A DNA stretch of 64,000 nucleotides from Nonomuraea polychroma (GTDB taxonomy: Bacteria > Actinomycetota > Actinomycetes > Streptosporangiales > Streptosporangiaceae): positions 9,699,501 through 9,763,500 of the forward strand of contig NZ_SAUN01000001.1 of the NCBI RefSeq assembly GCF_004011505.1. The letters are read 5' to 3'. The notes under the pieces are model-generated. The model was not told the DNA's origin. It ran no database searches and saw nothing but the letters and a program-made list of their open reading frames with translations. The translations under genes and the position numbers were made by a program. Of this stretch, positions 31,650 through 40,623 are shown piece after piece (the first letter of the stretch is position 1; the number at the start of each line of letters is the position of its first letter).

Positions 31650-34025
31650 ATGGCATCGGGCAGATCCATCCGATTCAAGATCTCGACGCTGCTCGTCATC
31701 CCCTTGATCTCCCTGATCGCGCTCTGGGGCTTCGCCGCGAGCACGACATCGGGACAGGCGCTCAACCTGCTCAAGGTCGAGACGATCTGGACAGGCGTCA
31801 TCAACCACGCCGACGGTCTGACCGGCAACCTGCAGACGGAACGGCTGGCCTCGGCTGAGCGGATCGCGGGCACCGTCACGGACCCGGACGCGCTGAGCAA
31901 GGCCCGGGCCAAGGTCGACGCGAACAGGAAGTCGCTGACGGAGCAGGCGCTGTCCGAGGACACGCAGGCCGCGCTCTCGCAGGACATGAAGAACCAGCTC
32001 CAGGCCGTGTTCGCGGCCGTCGGCCGGATCCCCGACATCAGGCGCAAGGTGGACGAGCGCAGCCTCACCCCCGGCGGCCTCGTGACGGAGTACGCGAAGA
32101 TCTCCGACGAGATCCACCTGCTCTACTCCCGGCTGACGATGAGTACGGACGTGCAGCTCTCCCTCCAGGCGCAGGGCCTGATCGCCGCCGACGAGGTACG
32201 CGAGCTGCTGAGCCGTGAGCACGCCCTGATCATCGCCGCCAACGGCCGGCCGAACATGCGCGACGTCCACATGCTGGCGGGCATCGACGGCACCCGCACC
32301 CACCTCTTCCCGAAGGCCCTGGCCAACCTCGACGCCGAGCTGCGGGCCCCGTTCGAGAAGATTTACTACTCCGCCAGGTACGTCACCATGGAGAACCTGG
32401 TCGAGAGCTACATCGCCGGGCAGCCGCTGGACGTCCAGCTCTGGCGGGGCGTCGCCGACCAGGTGCAGAAGGAATACCAGGAGGCCATCTGGAGCACCGG
32501 CGACAAGCTGCTGGCCAGGATGGAGCCCGCCGGTATCGCCATCGTGGTGCAGGCCGCGGTCGCGGGCGCCCTCGGGCTGATCGCCGTCATCTTCTCGATC
32601 TTCATCTCGATCCGGTTCGGCCGCAGGATCACCCGCGAGCTGGCGACGCTCCGCCGTACCGCTCTGGACCTGGCCGAGATCAGGCTGCCTGACGTCGTGG
32701 CGAAGCTACGCAAGGGCGAGAGCGTCGACATCGCGTCCGAGGCGCCGCCCATCAAGGTGGGCCGCAACGCCACCAGCGAGGTCAGTGACCTGGCGGCGGC
32801 GTTCGACAGCGTGCAGAGCACGGCCGTGGACGCGGCCGTCGAGCAGGCCAAGTTGCGCCAAGGACTGTCCGAGGCGCTGCGCAACCTGGCGCGGCGCAGC
32901 CAGTCGCTGCTGCAGCGCCAGCTCAAGCTGCTCGACGAGATGCAGCGTCAGACGGAGGAGCCGGAGGCCCTGGAGCGGCTGTTCAAGCTCGACCACCTGA
33001 CCACCCGCATGCGCCGCCACGCGGAGGGCCTGGTGCTGCTCTCCGGCGGCTCGGCGGGCCGCAGGTGGCGCGGCGTCATCCCGATCGAGGACGTGCTCAG
33101 TGGCGCCGCCGCCCAGGTCGAGGAGTACACGCGGGTCCGCGTCTACCCGATGACCGAATGCGGTGTCTCCGGCGCGGCGGTGGCCGACCTCATGCACCTG
33201 TTCGCCGAGCTGATCGAGAACGCCGCCTCCTTCTCCTCGCCCAGCAATGAGGTCTCGGTACGCGGCGAGATGGTCGGCAGGGGCTTCGCCGTCGAGATCG
33301 AGGACCGCGGGCTGGGCATGGACGAGGCCACCCGCAGGATCATCAACGAGCGCCTGGCCAGCCCGCCCGAGTTCGACGTCGCCCAGACCGAGCGGCTCGG
33401 GTTCGCGGTGGTCGGCATGCTCGCCGCCAGGCACGGCATCAAGGTGACGCTCAAGCCGTCACCGTACGGCGGCACGACCGCGATCGTGCTCGTGCCGGGA
33501 TCGCTGGTCGAGCCCATGGCGACGCCGGTGCAGCCGCTGGAGTTCGAGTCCGTCTCCGTGTCGGTGGTCCGGCCGGAGACCACGGGGCCCGGGGACCTGC
33601 CGCGCCGGGTCCGTACGAGCATGCGGGGAGCGGGGCCCGCGCTGCCGCAGCAGGCGGGCCCGGCGGAGCTCGCCGAGCCGGAGCCGGGACGGCCGCGGGG
33701 CGACAGGCCGACGATCCTGCCGGGGACCGACGCACCGGCGAGCCTGCCGCGGCGTGCCCGGCAGACCGGTCTCCCGCAGCGCGATCGCACCACCCGTCAA
33801 GAGCGCCCGGACGAGCAGAACGGCCGGCCGCACGAGGAACGGCAGACGAGCCTGCCCCGCCGCCAGCGGCAGACCAACGCTCCTCAGCGGCTCCAGCAGG
33901 CGCCGCCGCCCTCAGCCGCTGAGGAGCGCTCGCCCGAGGAGGCCAGGGCGTTGCTCTCCTCTCTCCAGTCCGGCTGGCAGCGCGGGCGGCAGGACAGCGA
34001 CCAGGATGGGGGATCTCAGCCGTGA
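31650..34025 (+). CDS. Conservon CvnA-type sensor with nitrate/nitrite-sensing and HATPase domains
   Basis: 791 residues. TM1 near residues 12-32 (LLVIPLISLIALWGFAAS), an extracellular NIT-type helical sensor (about 40-300), TM2 (about 303-325, VVQAAVAGALGLIAVIFSIF), a HAMP-like linker, a dimerisation region (RSQSLLQRQLKLLDEMQRQT, LDHLTTRMRRHAEGL) and an HATPase_c domain (ELIENAASFSSPSNEV N-box, EDRGLGMDEAT G1). The tail is a 200-residue Arg/Pro/Gln-rich disordered region. In conservons such proteins recruit a GTPase and partners rather than act as simple phosphorelay kinases. The stop overlaps the DUF742 gene by 4 bp. RBS GGGAGCAGG. No roadblock or GTPase gene follows on this strand. Confidence 0.92.
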   Translation: MASGRSIRFKISTLLVIPLISLIALWGFAASTTSGQALNLLKVETIWTGVINHADGLTGNLQTERLASAERIAGTVTDPDALSKARAKVDANRKSLTEQALSEDTQAALSQDMKNQLQAVFAAVGRIPDIRRKVDERSLTPGGLVTEYAKISDEIHLLYSRLTMSTDVQLSLQAQGLIAADEVRELLSREHALIIAANGRPNMRDVHMLAGIDGTRTHLFPKALANLDAELRAPFEKIYYSARYVTMENLVESYIAGQPLDVQLWRGVADQVQKEYQEAIWSTGDKLLARMEPAGIAIVVQAAVAGALGLIAVIFSIFISIRFGRRITRELATLRRTALDLAEIRLPDVVAKLRKGESVDIASEAPPIKVGRNATSEVSDLAAAFDSVQSTAVDAAVEQAKLRQGLSEALRNLARRSQSLLQRQLKLLDEMQRQTEEPEALERLFKLDHLTTRMRRHAEGLVLLSGGSAGRRWRGVIPIEDVLSGAAAQVEEYTRVRVYPMTECGVSGAAVADLMHLFAELIENAASFSSPSNEVSVRGEMVGRGFAVEIEDRGLGMDEATRRIINERLASPPEFDVAQTERLGFAVVGMLAARHGIKVTLKPSPYGGTTAIVLVPGSLVEPMATPVQPLEFESVSVSVVRPETTGPGDLPRRVRTSMRGAGPALPQQAGPAELAEPEPGRPRGDRPTILPGTDAPASLPRRARQTGLPQRDRTTRQERPDEQNGRPHEERQTSLPRRQRQTNAPQRLQQAPPPSAAEERSPEEARALLSSLQSGWQRGRQDSDQDGGSQP

Positions 34026-34396
34026 GCCGCGAGCACGAGTGGGTCGACGAGGAGGCGGGTCCGGTCGTGCGGCCGTACGCGGTCGCACGCGGGCGCACCC
34101 GGCCCGCGTCCTCCGCCCTCGACCTGCTGGCGACCGTCGTGTCGACCGGGTTGCCCGCCCCGTCCAACGCCGAGCTCAGCGCTCAACACCGCAGGGTGAT
34201 CGGCTACCTGTCCGGCCAGGGCAGACCCGTCGCCGAGGTCGCCTCGGAGGTGGGCCTGCCGGTCGGCGTGGTGCGGGTGCTGCTGGGCGACCTGCTGGAG
34301 CACGGCCTGATCTCGGTGCGCCCGCAGCGCGACCGGGCGTCCACACCGACGGAGAGCCTGCTCCGCGAGGTGATCAACGGCCTCCGAGCGCTCTGA
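34022..34396 (+). CDS. DUF742 protein (CvnC-type)
   Basis: 124 residues, GTG start overlapping the CvnA stop (GTGA). DUF742 signatures: EWVDEEAGPVVRPYAVARGR, LSAQHRRVIGYLSGQGRPVA, VASEVGLPVGVVRVLLGDLL and the ending LLREVINGLRAL. It has a winged-helix-like core. It is a paralogue of the protein at 34978-35340, with the same opening and the same last six residues. In complete conservons this gene lies between the roadblock and GTPase genes; here it directly follows CvnA. Confidence 0.92.
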   Translation: MSREHEWVDEEAGPVVRPYAVARGRTRPASSALDLLATVVSTGLPAPSNAELSAQHRRVIGYLSGQGRPVAEVASEVGLPVGVVRVLLGDLLEHGLISVRPQRDRASTPTESLLREVINGLRAL

Positions 34397-34397
34397 C

Positions 34398-34415
34398 GGC
34401 GCTCGGTGGAGCGCC
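34398..34415. terminator. Short stem-loop between convergent conservons
   Basis: GGCGCTC (34398-34404), 4-nt loop, GAGCGCC (34409-34415), in the 28-bp gap between the two stop codons. Probably a shared bidirectional terminator. Confidence 0.5.
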
Positions 34416-34424
34416 CGCGTCGCC

Positions 34425-34997
34425 TCAGTTCGCCGAGGTGAGCGTGCGCAGGGAGTGCTCGACCAAGGTGATCATGACTTCCTTGGCCGAGGTGCGCCGC
34501 CGCACGTCGCACAGCATCACCGGCACGTCGTCGTCCAGGTCGAGCGCGATGCGCACGTCCTCCACGCTGTGCTGCGCGGCCCCGTCGAAGCAGTTGACGG
34601 CCACCACGAACGGCGTGCCGCGCTGCTCGAAGTAGTCGAGGGACGGGAAGCAGTCGGTCAGCCGCCGGGTGTCGGCGATCACGACCGCGCCCAGCGCGCC
34701 GTAGGACAGCTCGTCCCACATGAACCAGAACCGCTCCTGCCCGGGCGTGCCGAACAGGTAGACCACGAGCCCTTCGCGGATCGTGATGCGCCCGAAGTCC
34801 ATCGCGACGGTCGTGGTGGTCTTGGCCTCCACGCCGTCGATGTCGTCGACGCCGATCCCGCGGTCGGAGAGCACCTCCTCCGTGCGCAGCGGCTTGATCT
34901 CGCTGATCGATCCGACCAGGGTGGTCTTCCCGACGCCGAAACCCCCGGCGATGAGGATCTTCAGCGCGACGGGGTCCTCAGAGAGCACGGAGTCCAT
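34425..34997 (-). CDS. CvnD-type small GTP-binding protein
   Basis: 190 residues. G1/Walker A is GGFGVGKTT (18-26). G3 is LFGTPGQERFWFMWDEL, and G4 appears as VNCFDG in place of NKxD, typical of this family. It is the Ras/MglA-like GTPase of conservons and is thought to switch between membrane-bound and cytosolic forms. The start ATG lies 20 bp inside the DUF742 gene (overlap 34978-34997), so translation is coupled. Last gene of the complete minus-strand conservon. Confidence 0.94.
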   Translation of the reverse strand: MDSVLSEDPVALKILIAGGFGVGKTTLVGSISEIKPLRTEEVLSDRGIGVDDIDGVEAKTTTTVAMDFGRITIREGLVVYLFGTPGQERFWFMWDELSYGALGAVVIADTRRLTDCFPSLDYFEQRGTPFVVAVNCFDGAAQHSVEDVRIALDLDDDVPVMLCDVRRRTSAKEVMITLVEHSLRTLTSAN

Positions 34998-35340
34998 TGA
35001 TCACTTCCTTGAGAATGCGCTCATTCGTCCGCGTCCCTCCGGCCGAGGACGATGACACGGAGATGAGGCCGTGGTCACGCATGTCGCCGAGCAGCACCCG
35101 GACGACGCCGATGGGCAGGTCGAGCTCGACGGCCAGGTCGGCCACCGAGATCGGACTGCGAGCAGCCCGCAGGATCAGTTGTTGCTCGGGACCGAGGTCG
35201 CCTGGCGGGTCGCCGATGACGCGCACGGTCGCGACGAGGTCGAACGTGTCCCCGGAGGAACGCGTGCGGCCGCGGATGAGGGCGTAGGGCCGGACGACGG
35301 GCCCGGCCTCCTCATCGAACCACTGCGGGCTGTCGCTCAT
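34978..35340 (-). CDS. DUF742 protein (CvnC-type)
   Basis: 120 residues. PQWFDEEAGPVVRPYALIRG opens the DUF742 domain; LGPEQQLILRAARSPISVAD, LAVELDLPIGVVRVLLGDM and KEVINGLRAL close it. The ATG overlaps the roadblock stop by 4 bp and its own 3' end overlaps the GTPase by 20 bp. A partner of the GTPase and CvnA in the complete conservon. Confidence 0.94.
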   Translation of the reverse strand: MSDSPQWFDEEAGPVVRPYALIRGRTRSSGDTFDLVATVRVIGDPPGDLGPEQQLILRAARSPISVADLAVELDLPIGVVRVLLGDMRDHGLISVSSSSAGGTRTNERILKEVINGLRAL

Positions 35341-35744
35341 GACGCTCCAGCACGTGGGTTGGTGGTGATGTGCTGGCCCACCCGCTTGACCAGCATCGCC
35401 ATCTCGTAGGCGATGTGGCCGACGTCCACGTTCGCATCGGCGATCACGGCCAGGCAGGTGCCCTGTCCCGCCGCCGTGACGAACAGGAACGCCGACTCCA
35501 TCTCGACGATGGTCTGGCGTACGTCGCCGCCCCCGAAATGGCGGCCCGTGCCGCGGGCCAGGCTCTGGAAGCCCGCCGCCACGGCCGACAGGTGCTCGGC
35601 GTCCTCGCGGATCAACCCCTTGGAGTGGCCGATCGCCAGGCCGTCGGTCGACAGGATGACCGCCTGCCGCACCGCGGCGACCCTGGCGGTCAGGTCGTCA
35701 AGCAGCCAGTTCAGCTCACCGGTGTTGGTGGTCGGCACACTCAT
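35337..35744 (-). CDS. Roadblock/LC7-domain protein (CvnB-type)
   Basis: 135 residues: LNWLLDDLTARVAAVRQAVI, LSTDGLAIGHSKGLIREDAE, HLSAVAAGFQSLARGTGRHF and LFVTAAGQGTCLAVIADANV are the MglB/roadblock core. Such proteins act as GTPase-activating partners of MglA/CvnD-like GTPases. The ATG overlaps the CvnA stop by 4 bp. Confidence 0.95.
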   Translation of the reverse strand: MSVPTTNTGELNWLLDDLTARVAAVRQAVILSTDGLAIGHSKGLIREDAEHLSAVAAGFQSLARGTGRHFGGGDVRQTIVEMESAFLFVTAAGQGTCLAVIADANVDVGHIAYEMAMLVKRVGQHITTNPRAGAS

Positions 35745-37891
35745 TTGTCCCCCTCATCCTGGGCTTCTTCTCGGGCGCGTTGGGTTCCCCGCTGGAACGC
35801 GGAGAACAGGTCGCGAACCTCGTCGGGAGAGCGTTCGGCCGGCCGCTCGGGCTGCTCGGGCGCCGCGGACGGCTTGTCCTTGAGCCGCGACGACAGGCCG
35901 GCCTGGCGCACCCGCCTGGGCAACCCGGCGTGGGTGCCCGAGGTGACCACGGCGAGCGCCTTCTTCCTGGTACGGCTCGGCAGCGCGGCCATTTCCTCCC
36001 CGCTGTCGCCGACCGTCAGCGCCGTCTGCTCGGTCACCAAGTCGCGTGGCACGAGCGCGATGGCGGTCGTGCCGCCGAAGGGCGAGCGCCGCAGCAGCAC
36101 CTTGACCCCGTGGCGCGCGGCCAGCCTGGCCACCACGAACAGGCCGAGCCTGCCGCTGTCGGCCAGGTCGAACTCGGGCGGGTCGGCCAGCAGCGCGTTG
36201 AACGCGGCGTACTCGCCGGCCGACAGGCCCGGACCCTTGTCCTCGACCTCGATGGCGTAGCCGTTGCTCACCTGGTCGCCGCCCACACGGACCTGGGTGT
36301 CCGGCGGCGAGTAGATGGTGGCGTTCTCGACCAGCTCGGCGAGCAGGTGCGTGAGGTCGGCCGCGGCGGCCCCGTCGAACGCGCTGACCGGCATGACCTC
36401 GACGTTGACCCGGGTGTAGTCCTCGACCTCGGCGACCGCGGCCCGGACGATGTCGATCACGGGCACGGGCTTGCGCCACGCCCGCCCGGGCGCCGACCCG
36501 GACAGGACGATCAGGCTCTCGGCGTGCCGCCGCATACGGGTGGTGAGGTGGTCCAGCCGGAAGAGCTCCTCCAGCCGGTCCGGGTCGTGCGTACGCCGCT
36601 GCATGCCGTCGAGCAGCGCGAGCTGGCGGTGCAGCAGCCCCTGCTTGCGCCGGGCGAGGTTGAGGAAGACCTGGCCGACCCCGCGCCGCAGCGCGGCCTG
36701 ACCGACCGCCGCCGTCACGGCGGTGCGTTGCACGGAACCGAAGGCCCTGGCCACATCGGTGATCTCAGCGGAACCGCTCACCTTGATCGCCTTGGCCTCC
36801 TTCCGCACGTCGACGTCCTCACCCTTGCGCAGCCGCTCCATGATGTCCGGCAGCCGCTGCTCCGACAGCTCGACCGCGGCCGCGCGCAGCCCGGCGAGCT
36901 CTCCGGCCAGGCGACGACCGAAGCGTACAGAGATGATGATCGACGCGAGCACCGCGATCAAGCCGAGGCCGCCCGCGATCGCGATCTCGACAACGGTGCC
37001 CGTGGCGGCCTCGGACGTACGGCCGGCCAGCACCTCGGACGCGGCCAAGCCGTGTTTGTCCAGCTCGGAGGCCAGCCTGCTGATGGTCTCCGTCCAGCCG
37101 GCGGCCTCGGGCGGCGGGGTGCCGGTCCTGACGACCCTGGCTTCCATGGTGACGAAGGTCTGGAACGGCTCGGAGGCGAAGACCTGCTCGTACGGCCGGC
37201 GCAGCGTCACGTCGAGGCCCGCGAGCCCGCGCGCGTGCAGGAATCTCCTGGAGGCCGCGTACTCGGTGAACGCCGCGGTCTCCGGCTCGGTGAGCCGCCC
37301 GTCGGCCAGGGCCCCGATGGCGAGCGCGTGCTCCCTGGCGATGTACTCCCTGGCCATGCCCATGGCCTGCAGCGAGGCGGCCTGCTGGAGTATGGCCAGG
37401 TCGGAGACCGTGACCAGGTGGTCGTAGAGCAGGAAGATCGAGTCGAGGATGCGGTTGTACTCGTTGAGCCCGGCCAGGCGGGAGCTCAGGCCGCTGTCGA
37501 TGTCGGCCCTGATCGGGCCGAGCCGGTCGAGTGCGCCCAGCAGCGTGCCGAGCGGGCGGCGCAGGTTGTCGGTCGCGTCGCCGGCCTCCGTGACGGCCTG
37601 ACGGAATTCGCCGACGGACTGGTCGGTGCGGGCGCGCTGGCCGCCGAGCGCATCGGTGAGCTCACGTGTCGTGAGCGCCTCAGCCGAGCGTACGCGTTCG
37701 GCCTGGAGCTGTAAGCCCAGGTCGGTGGAGGCGATGCCGATGGTTCGGTACAGCGTGCCGGCCCGCAGCAGTGACTGGGCGTCGCCCATGGTGAGGTTGA
37801 GGACGAAACCCCAGAGCGCGCTCAGAGACAGGAGGGGTAACAGCAGTAACAAGAAGATCTTGAACCGAATTGACCGGTTTCGCGAGCCCAT
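35741..37891 (-). CDS. Conservon CvnA-type sensor with nitrate/nitrite-sensing and HATPase domains
   Basis: 716 residues from ATG 37891, with GAGG 7 nt upstream (MGSRNRSIRFKIF); the frame continues 21 codons further but without a ribosome site. TM1 about 12-35, NIT-type sensor about 45-310, TM2 about 315-338, HAMP-like linker, LDHLTTRMRRHAESL, HATPase_c (ELVENATIYSPPDTQV, EDKGPGLSAGEY). The tail carries LPSRTRKKALAV, LPRRVRQAGLSS motifs, short LPxRxRxxxL repeats also seen in the other CvnA (LPRRARQTGLPQ), perhaps docking sites for partners. First gene of the complete cvnA-B-C-D set, all with 4-20 bp overlaps. Confidence 0.94.
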   Translation of the reverse strand: MGSRNRSIRFKIFLLLLLPLLSLSALWGFVLNLTMGDAQSLLRAGTLYRTIGIASTDLGLQLQAERVRSAEALTTRELTDALGGQRARTDQSVGEFRQAVTEAGDATDNLRRPLGTLLGALDRLGPIRADIDSGLSSRLAGLNEYNRILDSIFLLYDHLVTVSDLAILQQAASLQAMGMAREYIAREHALAIGALADGRLTEPETAAFTEYAASRRFLHARGLAGLDVTLRRPYEQVFASEPFQTFVTMEARVVRTGTPPPEAAGWTETISRLASELDKHGLAASEVLAGRTSEAATGTVVEIAIAGGLGLIAVLASIIISVRFGRRLAGELAGLRAAAVELSEQRLPDIMERLRKGEDVDVRKEAKAIKVSGSAEITDVARAFGSVQRTAVTAAVGQAALRRGVGQVFLNLARRKQGLLHRQLALLDGMQRRTHDPDRLEELFRLDHLTTRMRRHAESLIVLSGSAPGRAWRKPVPVIDIVRAAVAEVEDYTRVNVEVMPVSAFDGAAAADLTHLLAELVENATIYSPPDTQVRVGGDQVSNGYAIEVEDKGPGLSAGEYAAFNALLADPPEFDLADSGRLGLFVVARLAARHGVKVLLRRSPFGGTTAIALVPRDLVTEQTALTVGDSGEEMAALPSRTRKKALAVVTSGTHAGLPRRVRQAGLSSRLKDKPSAAPEQPERPAERSPDEVRDLFSAFQRGTQRAREEAQDEGDK

Positions 37892-38013
37892 GTCCCAACC
37901 TCGAGTCGGGGGCATTTCCACACCTTGTGTAAATACACCTCCGGAAGATCGCACAGGAGACTAGCACCGTTTATGGTTCCGGCGCAGTGGGAGGAAGACG
38001 TTCATTACCGTGA

Positions 38014-38871
38014 TTATTGGGACACGATCTCGCGTTGGCGACGGCCCGACCGCACGGTCGTCCACAACCAGACCAGTGCGACCAGCGAGATCGTGACGAG
38101 GCCCGCCCAGTTCAGCACCGTGAACACGTGCACCTGCCACGGGGTCACCCGCGGCACCCGGCCGATCCGCAGCAGCTCGAACTGCCACGGCCGGCCGGTC
38201 AGCACCAGTGTGATCGCGATCGCGATGGCGGTCATCGAGTCCCACAGCGCGTGCAGCAGCGAGACGCCGAGGTAGGTCAGCACCACGGGAACCGTGAACC
38301 GGCCGCGGGCGGCGAACAACGCGCCGCCGGCGATGGCGGTCCACAGGCCGTGCCCGACGGGCGCCAGGATGCCGCGCAGCACCTCGGTCTCGACGAGCTG
38401 GGAGAGCGACAGGCCTTTGGCGGTGAAGAGGGCGTTGAAGGCGTATCCGGCGCTCTCGAAGGCGGCGAAGCCGAAGCCGACGGTCGCGCCGAGTATGACG
38501 CCGTCCATGGTCGTGCGGGTCTTCACGTGCCGGGTGACGAAGATCAGCGCGGCCAGCTTCACGCCCTCCTCGATCAGGCCGACCAGCACGTACATGACGA
38601 TCGACGGCCTGATGAGCCAGCTCTCCAGCAGCGAGGCGCCGAGCACCCCGAGCACGCCGCCCACGACGAACGCCTTGAACATCATCTCGACCGTGACCCG
38701 CGGGGACCGGTCGCGTCCGTACGCCCAGACCACGAACGTCACCGGCACCAGGAAGCTGCCGAACAGCACCACGGTGGGGACGAGGTTGGAGTTCTCCGTC
38801 CAGGCGGTCACCACGACGGTGGCCGTCCAGAGCGTGAGCCCGACCAGGAAGATTCGCAGCCAGAGCGTCAT
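38014..38871 (-). CDS. PrsW-family intramembrane metalloprotease
   Basis: 285 residues with about eight TM segments. PrsW motifs in order: LVGLIEEGVKLAAL (E-E-x-x-K), GFGFAAFESAGYAF, LAPVGHGLWTAIAG and LGVSLLHALWDS; the Glu and His residues are the likely zinc ligands. PrsW proteases cut membrane anti-sigma factors in Bacillus. The ATG overlaps the stop of the oxidoreductase gene by 4 bp (ATGA). The longer frame reaching 39345 is a shadow of that gene. Its substrate may be any membrane regulator; the anti-sigma-like proteins in this window are candidates by inference only. Confidence 0.92.
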   Translation of the reverse strand: MTLWLRIFLVGLTLWTATVVVTAWTENSNLVPTVVLFGSFLVPVTFVVWAYGRDRSPRVTVEMMFKAFVVGGVLGVLGASLLESWLIRPSIVMYVLVGLIEEGVKLAALIFVTRHVKTRTTMDGVILGATVGFGFAAFESAGYAFNALFTAKGLSLSQLVETEVLRGILAPVGHGLWTAIAGGALFAARGRFTVPVVLTYLGVSLLHALWDSMTAIAIAITLVLTGRPWQFELLRIGRVPRVTPWQVHVFTVLNWAGLVTISLVALVWLWTTVRSGRRQREIVSQ

Positions 38872-40538
38872 GGGGCCAGCTCCTCCACCGCGCGGTAGGC
38901 GGCCGTGACGGCGGCGTCGGCCCGGGCGGTGGGCGCCGAGTCCGAGCCCGCGATCGCGATCCTGCCGAAGCGCCTGCGCGCCGTGTCCGCCGGGTACGGC
39001 CCGTCCGGGTAGAAGGTGTGCCACGGACGGCAGTACTCGGGCGCGTTCCCGTGCCCCCACCGGTTGACCGTGATCGCCTCGATGTCCCCGGCCGGGTCGA
39101 AACCGGCGGGCCCCAGCAGCCGCGCGAGCTGGTCCCTGATCGTGTGCTCCAGATGCTCGTACGGCGTCTTGATCAGCTCGCGCCGGCCGGCCACCGCACC
39201 CGCCTCCGGACCCAGCTCCGAGCGGCAGGGCGTGGCCAGCAGGTGCACGGTGGCCGCTCCGCCCGGCCGGCGGGGCGGGTCGAGCTCGGTCAGCGACCAG
39301 TACGCGCCGGTCCAGCGCACCCGGCGCACGCCGGCCCGCCGCCACGCGTCCCAGTCACGCACCCGCACTGTGGCGTGCAGCAGCGGCACCCGGACGGCGG
39401 CGCTCAACGCCTGCCGCTGTTCGGCGGGCAACTCCGGCACCAGGTACGGGATGACCGCGCTCCAGCAGGCCAGGATCACCGCCCCGGCTGTGACGGTCAT
39501 GACCTGGTGGCCGTCGAAGTAACCCACGGTCGCCGACGCGGCGCCGTCGCGTACCGACACCACGGGGCTGGACAGCCGGAACCGCACCTGGTTGCCGGGG
39601 CGGTCGAGCATCCGCTGCACCATCGTCCGCACCAGGGCCTGGTTGCCCTCAGGAACGAGGTAGACGTCCGGACTCTCCATTCCCCACTGCTTCTTCACCG
39701 TGGGGGAGTTGAACCGGGACGGCTTGTTCGCGTCGAGTCCCAGGCCGGCGAACCCCGGATATCCGGTGCCCCAGGCGTCGATCGCGCCGAGCGCCCGGGT
39801 GTCGTACCCCCATTCCTGGCACGGCATGCTGCGGCAGAAGCGCTCCACGTCCGGGTGCGCCCCGCAGACCTCGAGGAGGAAGGCCGAGTACGTCAGCTCC
39901 GCCAGCCGCTCCTGCTTGCCCTCGGCCGACAGCCCGGGGAACCAGTCGGGCGGCTCCCGATGCAACATGCGCAGGTCATCCCTGGCCCGCTCGTCGATCG
40001 GCAGCCTGGCCACCCAGTCGGAGCCGAGCCTGACCAGCGTGTCCGCGCCGAAGGTCTCCGCGTCGCACATCACGCCGTCGGCCAGGCCGGGGTCGGCGGG
40101 CGCCGGGCCGTTCTGCCGGTGGAAGCGCGCGCGCCGCGCCTGCCCGCCGATCTCGTCGTGGTTGTCGAGGACGAGCACGCCGGCGCCCGGGTCCCGCCGC
40201 AGCCACTCGTAGGCCGCGCTCACCCCGCTGAGCCCGCCGCCGACCACCACGAGGTCGTAGCTTTCTCCGGTGGGCTCCGGCGGATCCGCGTACTGCCAGA
40301 AGCGGCCGTCCCGCAGCGCATGGGGCACGCTGAGCGCCTCTGCGGCGCCGCCCTGGAATCCGCGAGCTCCGCTGGCTCCGCTGGCTCCGCGAGCTCCGTA
40401 GGGCGCGGGCGGAGCCGCGGCCTCCTGAGTCGTCTCGGCTATCCCCGCGGACGCAAGAGCGCTCACGGCTATTCCGTCGAAGAAGTCGCGGCGGGAAATG
40501 GGCCGGTTCATCCCGAGGTCACGCGGACTCAAGCTCAT
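38868..40538 (-). CDS. Tat-exported FAD-dependent oxidoreductase (amine-oxidase-like)
   Basis: 556 residues. The twin-arginine motif SRRDFF (after LGMNRPI) and an Ala-rich hydrophobic stretch form a Tat signal. Next is a GARGASGASGARG repeat, then the dinucleotide-binding motif DLVVVGGGLSGVSAAYEWLR and GVLVLDNHDEIGGQARR. C-terminal FAD contact: GRIAIAGSDSAPTARADAAV. Close relatives are annotated as NAD(P)-binding or flavin amine oxidases of unproven substrate. I chose ATG 40538 so that the conserved R-D-L-G-M-x-R-P-I start is included; ATG 40511 is an alternative. Operon with prsW. Confidence 0.85.
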   Translation of the reverse strand: MSLSPRDLGMNRPISRRDFFDGIAVSALASAGIAETTQEAAAPPAPYGARGASGASGARGFQGGAAEALSVPHALRDGRFWQYADPPEPTGESYDLVVVGGGLSGVSAAYEWLRRDPGAGVLVLDNHDEIGGQARRARFHRQNGPAPADPGLADGVMCDAETFGADTLVRLGSDWVARLPIDERARDDLRMLHREPPDWFPGLSAEGKQERLAELTYSAFLLEVCGAHPDVERFCRSMPCQEWGYDTRALGAIDAWGTGYPGFAGLGLDANKPSRFNSPTVKKQWGMESPDVYLVPEGNQALVRTMVQRMLDRPGNQVRFRLSSPVVSVRDGAASATVGYFDGHQVMTVTAGAVILACWSAVIPYLVPELPAEQRQALSAAVRVPLLHATVRVRDWDAWRRAGVRRVRWTGAYWSLTELDPPRRPGGAATVHLLATPCRSELGPEAGAVAGRRELIKTPYEHLEHTIRDQLARLLGPAGFDPAGDIEAITVNRWGHGNAPEYCRPWHTFYPDGPYPADTARRRFGRIAIAGSDSAPTARADAAVTAAYRAVEELAP

Positions 40539-40623
40539 GGCGCGATCATCAGCAGCCCACGCCAAATGCCGCACAGGGGCGCGCAGCGCCTCGAGAAACA
40601 TTTTGCGTGACCTATTACCGCGA

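Noticed and set aside
35780..37714. 644-codon plus-strand frame over the minus-strand cvnA
   Set aside because: Shadow of CvnA with Arg/Gln/His-rich composition.
39018..40610. 530-codon plus-strand frame over the FAD oxidoreductase
   Set aside because: Opposite strand carries a Tat signal and FAD motifs; this frame has none.
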